Notes under the pieces: model-generated
Database searches by the model: none
What the model saw: the letters and a program-made list of their open reading frames with translations, nothing else
Told to the model about the DNA's origin: nothing
In this document: piece by piece, positions 12,508 to 24,059 of the stretch
Numbering within the stretch: the first letter of the stretch is position 1
How the letters are laid out: each line of letters opens with the position of its first letter
Translations under genes and position numbers: made by a program
NCBI RefSeq assembly: GCF_000002985.6
Contig: NC_003284.9
Coordinates: forward strand, 9,114,001 to 9,178,000
Length of the DNA stretch: 64,000 nucleotides
From: Caenorhabditis elegans
Lineage: Eukaryota; Nematoda; Chromadorea; Rhabditida; Rhabditidae
Reading direction: 5' to 3'

Positions 12508-13724
12508 GTAAATCGATTCTTTTCTTTCCTATTTTGATTAAAGTGAATTCATTTAAATTGATGTTATCGCTTGTGGGATTACCGTAGGAACAACTGACAT
12601 TCAGTTATTATGATCAGAACATTGACAGAACAGCTTTGATAAAAACAGGATCTGTTGGTGTCATAATTATTAAACAAGTTAGATATGGGTGCACTCTGTT
12701 CTGAACTTTTTTAGGTTTAGCTAGTTTTTTTTTTAAATTTTTTTATTGGTTTTATTTAAACTAATCGACAGTGAAGATGTGTTTTAAATCCACTTACACG
12801 ATGCAGAAATGTACGATGCAAAAATTTTCAACTGTTTTTTTTCGAGTTATAGTTTTGGAAAATTTGTCATTGTACCAAAATTTTTGAGTGAACATTTTGG
12901 AAAATCTAACTTTTTGGAGTGTTCTGTTTTGATATTCGGTATGTTAGATTGTTGTTCTCAGACCAAATCCAAATTTTTATATCATGTATTCTCACATTTA
13001 TCAAAAACTGTTTACTTTGTTTAGACCTGTCAGTAAGAATTATAAAGTAACGGGTTTTTCAAAAAGAAATTACACATACAACATTGCAAATTTTTAAATT
13101 TTTTTTCACGTGTTTAATTTTAAATCCGTTCTAAATTCTTTTAATTCATACAATGTTACTGAAAAAACTGAATTTCAATTGCATTTCCATATGGATTTCA
13201 AAAAATCCTTCAATATTTCTATTAGCTGAAATTTTGGAGTATTTAAATTGTGACATATACGCTATTATTTTCAGAAACTTGATTTTCTGGTTTTTTCTTG
13301 TCCAGACACTTTAAGAACGTTGTTTTTATCTTCTAATACATCCTTAGAAAAACTTAATCTGTAAATGCGCTTCTTTGGTTTTCTCAAAACTGAAGGGTTC
13401 CAAGTATGCAATGTCATAGTGCAATTAACTTTGCTTTACGGATTTTAGTATTTATTTATTTTATTTGAATAAGAAGTACTATTTGCCAAATCTGATGAAA
13501 ACTGAAAACAAATGTCAAATCAATCAAATATGTTATTTTTAATTACCTGCACCAGTTGACATTTGTTTTTAATCAACTCAAATCTGTTTGAGTTGTTGCT
13601 GGTGTAATACATATATGGTTATTTTATGCAGTTCTTTCAATTCAAATTGAGAACGGCGTGTGACAATTATTACCAGTTTGTTAAGTCCTGAAGCAATTAA
13701 GTGAAAGTTTCAAGTTCCGTATTT

Positions 13725-14065
13725 CAACTATTAGTGTTGCAGCCTCTAATAGTCTTGCACCCTTTTGTTTGCCATAACATCAATAGTTTGCGGGAATGCC
13801 AGCAAAATTGCCATATTTTGGATAAATTAAACTTAAATGCTTTCAAGTAATTGACGAATTATTGAAAAGTCAGTATTCTTCATTTTTCAATGGTATCAAG
13901 TTAAGGTTTTTATAAAAATTAATTACGTTTCCAAAATAATAGAGGATTAGAAAAATGACTTTGCAGCCTCTAAATGGTTTGCAGTTTCAATTAAACTTAC
14001 ACCCCTACAAACAAATTGTAAAATAGTTTTGCATGCAAGACTAATAGAGGAAACACGGTATATGT
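13725..14065. repeat. Copies of the 'ATTAGTCTTGCA' dispersed family
   Basis: The phrases CTATTAGTGTTGCAGCC, CTCTAATAGTCTTGCACCC (13728-13763) and GCAAGACTAATAGAGGAAACACGGTAT (near 14034-14060) form a recurrent motif. It also appears in this window near 31285, 34460, 37515, 41930 and 62355, often beside ACGGTAT. The ends here face each other as an inverted repeat about 330 bp apart. Confidence 0.6.
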
Positions 14066-14230
14066 ATTAGTTATGTATAAAATAATTAAAGTTCGTAGTA
14101 TTTTACTTACTTGTTTGACTTATTTACGTTTTCAAAGAATTCGGATTCTTCTAAATTGAACTCGGAAAATACACTCAGCGTTCCATTTTTGTCTGGCGTG
14201 CTTGTACGTGCGACGTGCGTAGTAGTAGAT

Positions 14231-14400
14231 TTGGCGGCGTTTTTGCTCTCCCGCCAAATGATTCACTAACATATGCAAATCGGTCGACTGGCGTAGATGG
14301 GATAGGCAGGAATGTTGCCTTTCCAGTAAGAAAAGCCAAGTCAGAAGAAGAGAAAAGGCGGCAACTCACTTCGATTATAAAACGTGCATCACATCAGTAG
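14231..14400 (+). promoter_or_regulatory. Promoter-like block with TATA, octamer and E2F-like sites
   Basis: A relatively GC-rich block contains TTTGGCGG and its mirror CCGCCAAA (14231-14258), resembling paired E2F sites. It also has an octamer-like ATATGCAAAT (14271-14280) and TTATAAAA at 14375-14382. About 190 bp downstream a donor-like GAAAG/gtaat follows. No coding frame is attached. It could drive a non-coding first exon of the downstream GPCR or an unrecognised RNA. Confidence 0.3.
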
Positions 14401-17400
14401 TCACCAAAAAGCAGCACACCAAACATTCTGCAGATTTTTTCCTCCTACGTTTATATTCCACTTGTTGTTTTATTTCGTTTGATGGCTACACCTAAACGGT
14501 GATAAAATTTAAACTGTCTGTGTTTTTTAGCCAAAGCGTAATAGTTACCGTTGGCAAGAGAGAATTACTGAGAAAGGTAATATTTGATAAAATCAAATCA
14601 TAATTTTAAAAAAATCATAGAATTTCAAGATGAATACCTAGATTGGACTGGTAACTAACTTAAGTTAACGTAAGTTAAGGTTAACTAGTAAATTTTGAAG
14701 TTCCACCGAAGTTCATACGATGGAGTTGGGAAAAATCCTAACGGTGCCCGATGTGGCTGATATTGATGGACGTGTCATTTCTAACTGTCTTCTAGATATT
14801 CACAAAAAAATATCCAAGAAAAAATAAAAAAACGACAAACTTATTTATCACCTAATATTAATAAAAATTTGTATAATATCTTGGATAGTTCTTAAACTTG
14901 AGTTACAGTCGTTTCAAAACTAATAACCTTTACAACGTATGCCAGTGTAAAGTTTTCCAATTTACTGCGACACTTTATCGCTTTATTAACTCAAATTTGA
15001 ATATTACCGATTAGAAAACTTGAAGAAATTGCCGGAAAAGCAACAATGTTATGCTTTAGACCAACACTGTTCAAAAGTGATCATTTAGAATTATTAATCT
15101 TAAAACTGCTATATAAGCGTTTTGTTTAAAAGCTCAGAAAACCTTGAAATTAGTGTCTGAAGAATTGAATTATCTTATTTGGAATTAGATTTACACATTT
15201 TTTCTTAACAATTTTAATTTTAAAAATAAAAAATGCTTCAAAAATATTCAATCAAATCAGCTTTCGAACGTCACGCATTTTTTTTGCTCAATCTCAATGT
15301 TGCACAATGTCTCCATTTTCCAATCAAATGATAGAATGTTTGCCATCTCGTTTGACACAGAAATACGAGACGTAAGATGCAATAAAGTCGCATCATCCCA
15401 TCCCACCTAGATTCTCATTTTGCCTGTCTCAAGTTATGGAGAATGTAAAGTTGCAAAAGTTTCGAAGAAGTCAACTTGACATCACTAGTTTTAGGCAAAC
15501 TCAATAAACTTTCCTATCAATGTTCAAGTTCTTCTTTGCGCTTCACACTTTCTGATGTAATCTTTGAGATGCACTTTCATTGAATTGTTTTTTATTTAAA
15601 AACTGCAAATTCTGTCGTTGCTCTTTTGACCATATTGTGCTTTGGTTAACTGGTCCCAATCATCAAATTGTGTGGTTAAGCTCTCAACTTTTTGTCCTCA
15701 TTTTCTAATTCCTAATTCTTCACTCCCTCGGTAAACTTCAAGAGATAGAAACATTTTTTTCACGTGCTCCATCCTTTTTTATCTGTTTTATTTCTCAATT
15801 CACACCATGTGTTATTTTCTTTTTTAAAACTCAAACATTTAATGAAAAAAATTTCCAAAAACAAATAATAGTAAAAACCAATTATATGTAAAACACAAAA
15901 CTTGGCATTTTCACGTTATTGGAAATGAAAGGATTCTTTTTTTAATTTGTTGGTTTAGTAGTAATTGATAAAAAGTCTAAAAATTTTGAGCAAGGCAATG
16001 TTTTTGAGTAAGTGCTTCACTCGGATATTTTTCAAACTTTAGGTGCTAATTGACGTTTTTCCAAATACGATAAACTTTTAACGAGCTTCATCAAAATTGA
16101 TGTTTAAAGTTTTGTTTTAGAACTGATGATTGGATACGTTTTCAATTTATTCAAATTTTAATGCTTGTACTTTTTGTAATGCAATTTTTATTGAAATTTA
16201 GAATATCAGCACAAAAAAAAAATTGCAATATCCGTTTGCTCAAGTCATGATAAAAACTAATACATACATAAATGCCAGATGAACTATAGAACTGCTATTG
16301 TCCATTCCATCAGTTGGTTTAAGTACTTTTAAATGTTTGGCTTTTTTAATTTTGAAATAGGTTCACGACTCAAATCTACGGCAGAGATATCCATTCAAAC
16401 ATAACAATACCAGCCGTGGTCTACAAACTAGGGACAAACGGAATAAGCGCTTTATATATAGTATGATATACAGTTTGCCATCTTCTGCTCGAACCTCATA
16501 TTATTTTTTCGTTTTCCGATCTCTGAAATAGTAACCTTCTGTTTAAGTTTTAAAAATTTGAAAATTAAAGCACATTTTTGTTGACTAATTACAATTTCAA
16601 TTTCCTTTTTTTAGTACTGTACCTAACGTTTGCAACTCATAACTTTGTTTCAATTTTTCAAAAAATTGCGAAGTTTTCTGAACAATTAATCTAACTTTTG
16701 GAAACATGTCCGTATAGAAAAACTTTCATTTTCATCACTCTTTATTTCTAATTTTTCATAATTAAATTTTGCTAAACGGTAAAAATTTTGACAGCTACAT
16801 AAATTAACACAGACACAAATTTATAAAGTTAGAGATATTACAATTTTTCTCTAAATATAAAAATGTTGAACCATTAGTAGGATTTATGATAAATTTTTAA
16901 GAGATTTACTTTTTTGATTATTCGTAATAAAAAATACTCTCTTTAATTTATCTGATAATATCTTATTTGAAAATCAGATTGAAGCTACCCAAGTTGAACA
17001 ACACAGTACCAAACTAATAACTGCAAATTCATCACCTAATCTACAGAGGCATCAAGTTACCATGTTTTTTTTTAATTTTTTATTTCAAGAAAAATCATTT
17101 TTGGTAATGGGCAATGTGTTGTTAATTATATTTACAAAAATACTTTTTTCGTCAATAGCCACCTTCATGTTTTGTTTTCTAGTTAATCTACAAAACCTTA
17201 AAATTAAACGCTCGACCAACTAGAAATATCAAATAAACACATTTTATATGTCAATGAACCACCAGGAAGACAAATGTATTCAAGTCCGGAAATTCGATTA
17301 ATCCATGAATGTACTGACGACTCTGATCATCTGATATTTGAGGTTTTGTTGATTTGTCAGTGTCTAGTAGGATACATTTTCCTAATCTGTTGAAAATAAC

Positions 17401-20136
17401 AACCCGATCTCAGATCAGATAAATACCAAACTTAGTCTTGCGTTCAAACAATTATGTGTCAATTTCAAATGTATTCCTTCTTTAAATTATTTTTATAAAG
17501 ACCCATGTCTATGAAATTTTTCAAAAGAATTACTCTACTTCTTCTGACCCAAAAAAAACACAATTTGTGTGCACTTTATCGTAAAACTTTAATACCCCGT
17601 CTCGTGGCCAGGCATTTTTTGCGTCTTTTTAGCGAAGTACCTAACATAAATTTGCGGCACACCGACCCATCTTTCACAACCGCATTCTTTTTTGCTTTTT
17701 TTTACGCTCAATTTTTCATCTTATTTCAATCCCTCCTCATTTCATCTTTCAAATTTCTCCAAGTCAAATGTTTTTGCATTCCGAATAGCCATTCAACATA
17801 AATGAGAAAGTAAGGAGGAGACACACACTATTGAAATTTTTTCACAGAATAATAAACCTTCGAAATAGTTTTATAGTGGGGAGTTGTCTGAAAAATAATT
17901 ATACACTACGGAATTTTATGTTAGCTGCACTCAGTACAAAATCAAACACTGTCCAAGCCAGCAACAGTAATCCGGGCGTACATGGCGGCACTTCTCGGCA
18001 AGCCCCATTTTACCAAAATTTTAGATTTCGGTTTCACTATCTTAGGATTGATAGACATGCCAAATTTAGCATTGACATAAATATGTGATGCCGATAAATT
18101 CAAATATAAACAAGATAGAGGTGGTCAAAGTTGAAAGTTCTAAGAATTTTGAATTAGTTGGGCTGTGGTCCCAAACAAATACACCAATGTTAAAGATTCA
18201 AAAACAACGTGCAACTCTATTGCAGGATAGCTGTTGAAAATCAGTGAAATTTTAACAAACGCGATTCTTTTTAAAAGTTGTCAAAATGTCTACTGGTACT
18301 TACTAATAGTAAGTTATATGTAGTAAACCACTTTTGTTTGTAAATATAATTTTCGTGATACAAATTCATTACAGCTATACCATTCGTGCAACATTTTTAT
18401 ACGTCACAAAATACAAAAAAAAGACAGTTCAAAATTTATTACATATTTCACCTCCAGACAAACTAATTTTTAAAACATCACTGATCCCTTGGTAAAACGG
18501 AAAACAAGAAATTTTTCTCAATTTATGATCGGTTTGTGAAACGAAAAACGCACGAAAATGATTGGTGATGTTGCGTAAATCATTCGCTTTAAAAATATGA
18601 ACCCCGAAATTTTCTGACACCACCTTCATCGCCACCTAGTCACACATTCACACACAGTCGCCAATTGATGAATGGGGTTTTTCGGTTTTTATTTGATGCT
18701 GCGGCTCTGGTATCCCATAGATGGATAATCTTCTGAATATGTTTGGTGTCGAAGATGTCGGCAGTAATCTTGACAGAGGTCACTTCGTAGTCTGAGAAAA
18801 CTTACTTTTTTGTGAAATACAATGGTGTTTGCAGATGAGATTTTTTAGATTATCTCCGTTATTCCAATAATAAAATATACTTCCTCAAAAAAAATACAAA
18901 CAATTTTATATTGCAACCACTATCAATACAGTTTTAATTATTGTTTCTTTTTCGTTTTCAAAATTGGAAAAACGGAAGTATTTTTTGAAAATTTAGGAAA
19001 AACATGGTATTCGAAATAGAAGTAAAACTAGTTTTTTCCAATTGTATTTTGATTTCATTTCTTCTCTGAAAAATGCATATGATAAACATAGTAAACGTAG
19101 TAAAGATTATTCAAACAAATTTCTTTTAGAATTGCGAATAAATGTGTTTCACTCACTCCCACCTTTATCCCCTTCAGTTTCTTATTGTTTTCTTTTTTCT
19201 TCTTTCCAATATATATTCTGTTTTGAACTATGTACATAAACATATCTCCTCAAATCCTTTCCTCCAATCTTCATATTTTTCTCTTCTTCTTCCTTCTATT
19301 TTACGTCAACGAAAGCACGGCCGTTCGGCAGCTAAAGTAAACCAAATTACCCCTGATGGGACAATATTCGTCCCGAAAGACATTTGCGTTGGTGCAGAGT
19401 GCCATAAAACTAATCATAACCAGATCCGATATTTAGCAAGGAAGTAGCTGCAGCAATAGGACGTGAACAATTCTAGAACATAGTTCTAGAGTACCAAAGA
19501 ATACTGTAATAGTTTTGCATAGTTTAAGTTAAATTGGAAGCTTATTTATTTTCTAATTTTAGTGGAATGTTGTCTTATTTGAAAATGTATACAATTTATT
19601 TTGTAAGATCACCTTACGAAATGCACAGAGATGGAAAAATTGTCTGAAACCACTCCAATAGACTACAAAATATCAAAATAAAGCAAAACATGGAAATATT
19701 GCAACTCCACATTTAAAACACATGATTTACTCAACAAATTTTATAGTCAAAAAAATTAGATTTCGAATATTCGTTTTTGAACATTGGTAAAAATCTAAAA
19801 AACGTTTTTTGTAATGATATTCGGTAACTTTAAATCAATGTTTTTAGACAAAATCCCCAGAAAAATAAACATTCTTATCATTTTTGATATACCACGCAAA
19901 GTAAGGTTTTTTGTAAAATTTCAAAAAAAAACTCACGAAAAAGTTTTTAATAGACGTTAACTGTCTATTTTAGTCTAATTATATTTAGTCCAATTATATT
20001 CAATCATCTGTGCTAAAAATGAAACCTTCTTGAAACATATTATTGTATTTTTAGAATAGTTTTTGGTAATTTTATTGTTTTGATTCATTTCATTTTGAGA
20101 TTCCTTTCATTATTATCAATTATATCAGCAATTTTT

Positions 20137-20252
20137 AAAAGTGGAGTAGCGCCAGTGGAAAAACGGTTGAAACCCACTCTACTTATGTTTCAAATATTAG
20201 CACCATAGGAGTGGTTTGAAACAGTTTCCCAACTTGCGCTACTCCTGTTTTT
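20137..20252. repeat. Short hairpin element, GGAGTAGCGCCAGTGG type
   Basis: AAAAGTGGAGTAGCGCCAGT on the left is mirrored by TTGCGCTACTCCTGTTTTT on the right. A central palindrome centres on GTTTCAAACC-like sequence. The end sequence is related to the copy at 38147-38258 and more loosely to the 557-bp element at 11292. Confidence 0.6.
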
Positions 20253-21095
20253 AAATTCACTGTAGCAATCTAAAATTAACATTAGTTTTTCGGGCTGATT
20301 TCAAAAAAAAAACAGCAAATTTTCCTTTCACATCAGTTTTATCAATACACATAAAAACCTAAAATTGCATTCCACCTACCACGTTTTCCGGAAATTGAAA
20401 ATTAAACCAGGGGCATCACTATCATCATAGCAACAAACCAAATCAGTTTCCATATAAATCTTCTAGTTCTTCCTGCTTTCCACACGGATATCCTTATGCT
20501 TAAGCCCTTCATTCTACTACCAGTCTCTTCTTGTTTTTGCAAAATAATTCTTCCTTTCTTTCAGTGTTTTCTTCTTCCTTATGGATTTCTCTCATTACTC
20601 GATTTTTGAAAATATTTCCCATTTTTCGCGGAACCTCATTTTCCCGGGGTTCGGAAAGCTACTTGTGTATTTTTCTATTCTTCTTTTTTCGAGACTTATA
20701 ATCTTCTATCAAGTAGCTTTTTGGGGGTCTGAGAACCTCATTTAGCTCTCGCATTTCTACTTTTCTTTCTCTGAAATTCACTCTCTACGTATGAATTTTA
20801 AAAATGCTGATGTACAAACATCATTTCAGAATATTCTATCTGTTTAATTTTCATTTACACTGGCCTCTTGAGGTTTTGAGTATCTCAAAAAGCAAAGAGA
20901 AAAGAGCAAAAAGGATAAGCTCAAAAAGTTATTTTATGTGCACTCAAAAAGTTCAAAAATTTGCTAGCTAAAAGTAAACTTTGTAACAAAATGAAGTTTT
21001 ATCTTAAACATCATCTGCAGAAAAATTATTTAAGTCGTAACATCTAGTTTTAAGTTGAAGAAAATGGAGGTTTTCTGTTCGTTTTCTATTCTAAG

Positions 21096-21270
21096 TACAG
21101 TGCATTTTTTTCCACTTCTACGACTTTAAAAGGGGGCGTATTTACGCGCGATGGTCTCGACACGCGCCACCCATTGATTTTTTATGGTGCGTGGCGAGAC
21201 CAATGCCAGGACAATCGCGCGTGAATGCGCCTCTTTTAAAGTCGTAAAAGTGGAAAAAAATTCACTGTAT
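21096..21270. repeat. Hairpin element with CACGCGCCACCCATTGATT core
   Basis: The arms are TACAGTG-N-TCCACTTCTACGACTTTAAAAG and CTTTTAAAGTCGTAAAAGTGGA-N-CACTGTA. The core carries GTCTCGACACGCGCCACCC and its mirror GGTGCGTGGCGAGACC. I recognise the core as a high-copy palindromic repeat of C. elegans-type genomes, which is the main repeat-based hint to the organism. Confidence 0.75.
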
Positions 21271-22187
21271 GTCTTAATTAATTTTATTTAAACATTATTG
21301 GGGTTCCAATTATCCGCAAAACCTTTTGGATTGATATATTTTGATATTTGGCTATGTTAGAAGTGTATTTTGACTAAATTGCCACTGACGATACTCTCCC
21401 TTTAAATTATGACCATATTCATCAGTGATCAATCCGGTTTTGTTCTGGCGAACACCGATGAAAAGTTTTAGACGATTGCTATGTCTCGGAGATAATCGTG
21501 ATGAGATTAACGGAGCTCTCGGAGTTGATGACATAGGAGTTTTCCATTTTTTTTTGTTTTCGGATTTCAATTGATTTTGGAGTTTTTCATTATATACTGC
21601 TTTTTATTGCAAAGTATTTATAATCGACATTTCTGAGATAGAACAAAAAAAAAACGAATTATTTCTCTCCATTTTTGCAATTAATATGTATATTAAAGAT
21701 TAAATAATAAATTTGTGATCGATTTTTCTATAGCCGTATTTCGAAACTTTCTAGAATTGTTTATTTCAGTTTTTGTATTATCGTCTCAAAAAAAGCTTCT
21801 AATTTCTTCAAATGTCGTTGTATATCAAACATCTTGCTTCAAAAATTCAAAACTTATCAATGAGTCACACATTTTCGAATTACTCTAAAAAACGGCTTGC
21901 GTCCCAATTATGTTTCACTTGTCTCAATTTCTTGACGTTTTTTGTCGTATGAATAATTCATACAGTTTCGTCCAACTCATTCTATTCTCACAATAATGTC
22001 ATAATGCTGAATTTTTGTCAAATCTTCTAAAACTATGAAACTATTATTTTTGAACCGTTTGTTTAAAACCCAAAGTAAATTAGATTTCTTTTGAATAACT
22101 GAATGATTGAGAAAAATTAGGACTGTTACTATAATGAACTTAAAATGTTCTTAAAAATTTGTAAACATAACATTTTGTAATTCTACG

Positions 22188-22202
22188 CCCCCCCCCCCCC
22201 CC
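22188..22202. repeat. Poly-C tract (15 C; G on the minus strand)
   Basis: An uninterrupted run of 15 C. Such tracts are characteristic of C. elegans and can fold as G-quadruplex on the other strand, where they depend on the FANCJ-type helicase DOG-1 for stable replication (established for C. elegans). Confidence 0.9.
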
Positions 22203-23579
22203 TTTAATTTTAAACAATTGATATTTTAATAGTATATACATGTGAATATTAAGAATACAAATTTTATTAGATTTACGTTACAACTGATGAAACAATAAAT
22301 ACAACCCCCAAAATTTAATTATTACTCAATTTCTTCATAAATCAGGATTTTTAGCCAAAAAATTATTTTGCTCATCTCCAAGATACACGAGATTTAATAT
22401 GAAAATGATAGTTCATTCTTGTGAATTTACAACTTGAAATTCTTTAAAAATTTACAAACACGTAGAACAAATATGCCTTTTGAGAAAAAGGTTGAATCAA
22501 AGAGAGGAGGACTTCCGCAATTTTCTCAGTGACAGTGATTTTTGAGCCACATTTCCGGTGGTCCTATACTTCAATTGATGCTTTAAGCTCAAGTTCGATA
22601 GCTTTGCCTTGTTCCGTCGGCAAGTTTGAAATGTGACAAGCAATGTCTCTTGACGTTCTGTCTGCCATGAAAAAGTTAGTGTATGTGTATTCTTTCACAG
22701 GATTTCAGATTTATATTCTTTATTCGCGTCGGTTTCTGTTTGGTTGAAAAATTGATTTCAGCCATTTTTCCAGTTAGTGAGTTAAACTGACGGCATTGTT
22801 TGAGATGAACATAGTGGTCAGTCTATGCAATAAAAATTGTTTTCAATTCAATTTATGCCAGACAAATTTATGTTATTATGTGCGCCAAAATTAAGTATTA
22901 ATTTAATTGCGCTTAAAGAATTTTTGTCATAAAATCTGTTACTTCCGTTCTGAATTGTATTTTTCTTTCTCATGTCATAAGACAAATTATTCTTCATATG
23001 GTCAGAAGCTTATTGCAACAAACTTCAAAAGTATCTTAAAGATAAAAATAATTCCAGTGACGTAGTTTGCTTTTCTAAGAACATTTCTTGCGTTTGGTCA
23101 TTTCAATCTAAACTAAACCTAAAAAATTAGAAAATAACGTCAAGGAAGTACGTTTGCATCAAGGTTTTGACAGCATGGGGTATACTTGATCCTAAGATTT
23201 TTAGTTCCTCGTTATCTCATACAAGCCGTTCTGTTTTTTTTCTTAGACAATTCATCAAGTATAATTTTCTTCATTCTCAGATCATTCTCATTTTTTTAAA
23301 ACTCAGCCATACTAAATTTTGAAAGTGAAAAATTTTATTGAACATTCTTATTAACATATGCTATGTCCTTTGAATCAAGCAAAAGATATACTTTAGCTTT
23401 GAATTTACACTTTAAAAAATTGATAAAAGAACAAGAAAGTTCAACATTTTTCCTAAAAAAAACTTCATATTCTATTTCATATCGGCACACTTTAAAAGTT
23501 TTTAACAGCCAACTAAGATTTTTTTTATTTTTATTTGTATAGGCGTTTCTTCTTAAGCACCAATCGAAATGCACTTTAT

Positions 23580-24059
23580 TGCATTATGTGGGCTCTTCAA
23601 TGTTCTCGAGCTCGTCGACTAGAATCTGGGCTCTGATGGCACCGCCCAATCATTTCATCTCCCACACAAACACACCACGGTTGCCCTCAAAATTCCACCT
23701 CTCGCACGAACCTTTTCACACTCTGCTCAAAAGTTGATTTATTCACACTGCTTCGGACAGCCACATATACTACACTTATGTATCATATTGACGGAGTAAA
23801 AAGGCAGCCGACAGAGTAGCACGTCGTGTCAAAAAAGGAGACAAACGGAGGAGAAGACAAACGGAAGAGAAGGCGGGAACAACCGCCTGACTTCTGCTTA
23901 TCCTTACATCTCTTCTTTCACCTCTTATTAACAATATCCAGAAGATTCGAGAGGAAACGTAGAAAAAGAAGAAAACGTTATATTTGGCGGAAAGTCTGAA
24001 AACTTGCTCGTCTTACCAACTAAGTTTATTCACATTTCTGAAAACAAGAAGCCTGAAAA
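23580..24059 (+). promoter_or_regulatory. Promoter-like region upstream of the GPCR
   Basis: This is the least AT-rich stretch of the neighbourhood. It has tandem AGACAAACGGA motifs (near 23840-23865), an E2F-like GGCGGGAA (23872-23879) and TTTGGCGGAAA (23983-23993). It ends just before the short first coding exon at 24060. The function is inferred from position and composition. Confidence 0.4.

Larger units (their letters stand above)
18640..21534 (-). pseudogene. Degenerate small-GTPase-like fragment, two blocks
   Basis: On the minus strand, 18640-18791 is preceded by a good acceptor (TTTTCTCAG). It encodes 50 codons to a TGA with non-random codon use, including ITADIFDTKHIQKIIHLWDT. The WDT and the preceding spacing recall the switch-II region of Rab proteins (IKLQIWDTAGQE), but the G is replaced. 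Another block starting at an ATG at 21534 reads RLKLFIGVRQNKTGLITDEY, which recalls a damaged P-loop (GxxxxGKT with one residue missing). A weak donor (TATG/gtcata) would join the two in frame. Key GTP-binding residues are absent, and no G4 or G5 motif or prenylation tail follows. A decayed copy or a chance resemblance are both possible. Confidence 0.25.
9065..24059. other. 15-kb region without a convincing intact gene
   Basis: Very AT-rich DNA with scattered repeats. What can be supported inside it is listed separately: a 557-bp TTAA-flanked element, a candidate exon at 12382-12507, a promoter-like block near 14231-14400, a degenerate minus-strand GTPase-like fragment at 18640-21534, hairpins at 20137 and 21096, a poly-C tract, and the promoter-like region before 24060. 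The other short open frames lack codon bias and splice context. Part of the region may be 5' regulatory DNA or 5' introns of the GPCR gene. Confidence 0.45.

Noticed and set aside
17505-17801. 98-residue hydrophobic open frame
   Set aside because: Phe/Leu-rich composition mirrors pyrimidine-rich DNA; no acceptor, donor or conserved motif.
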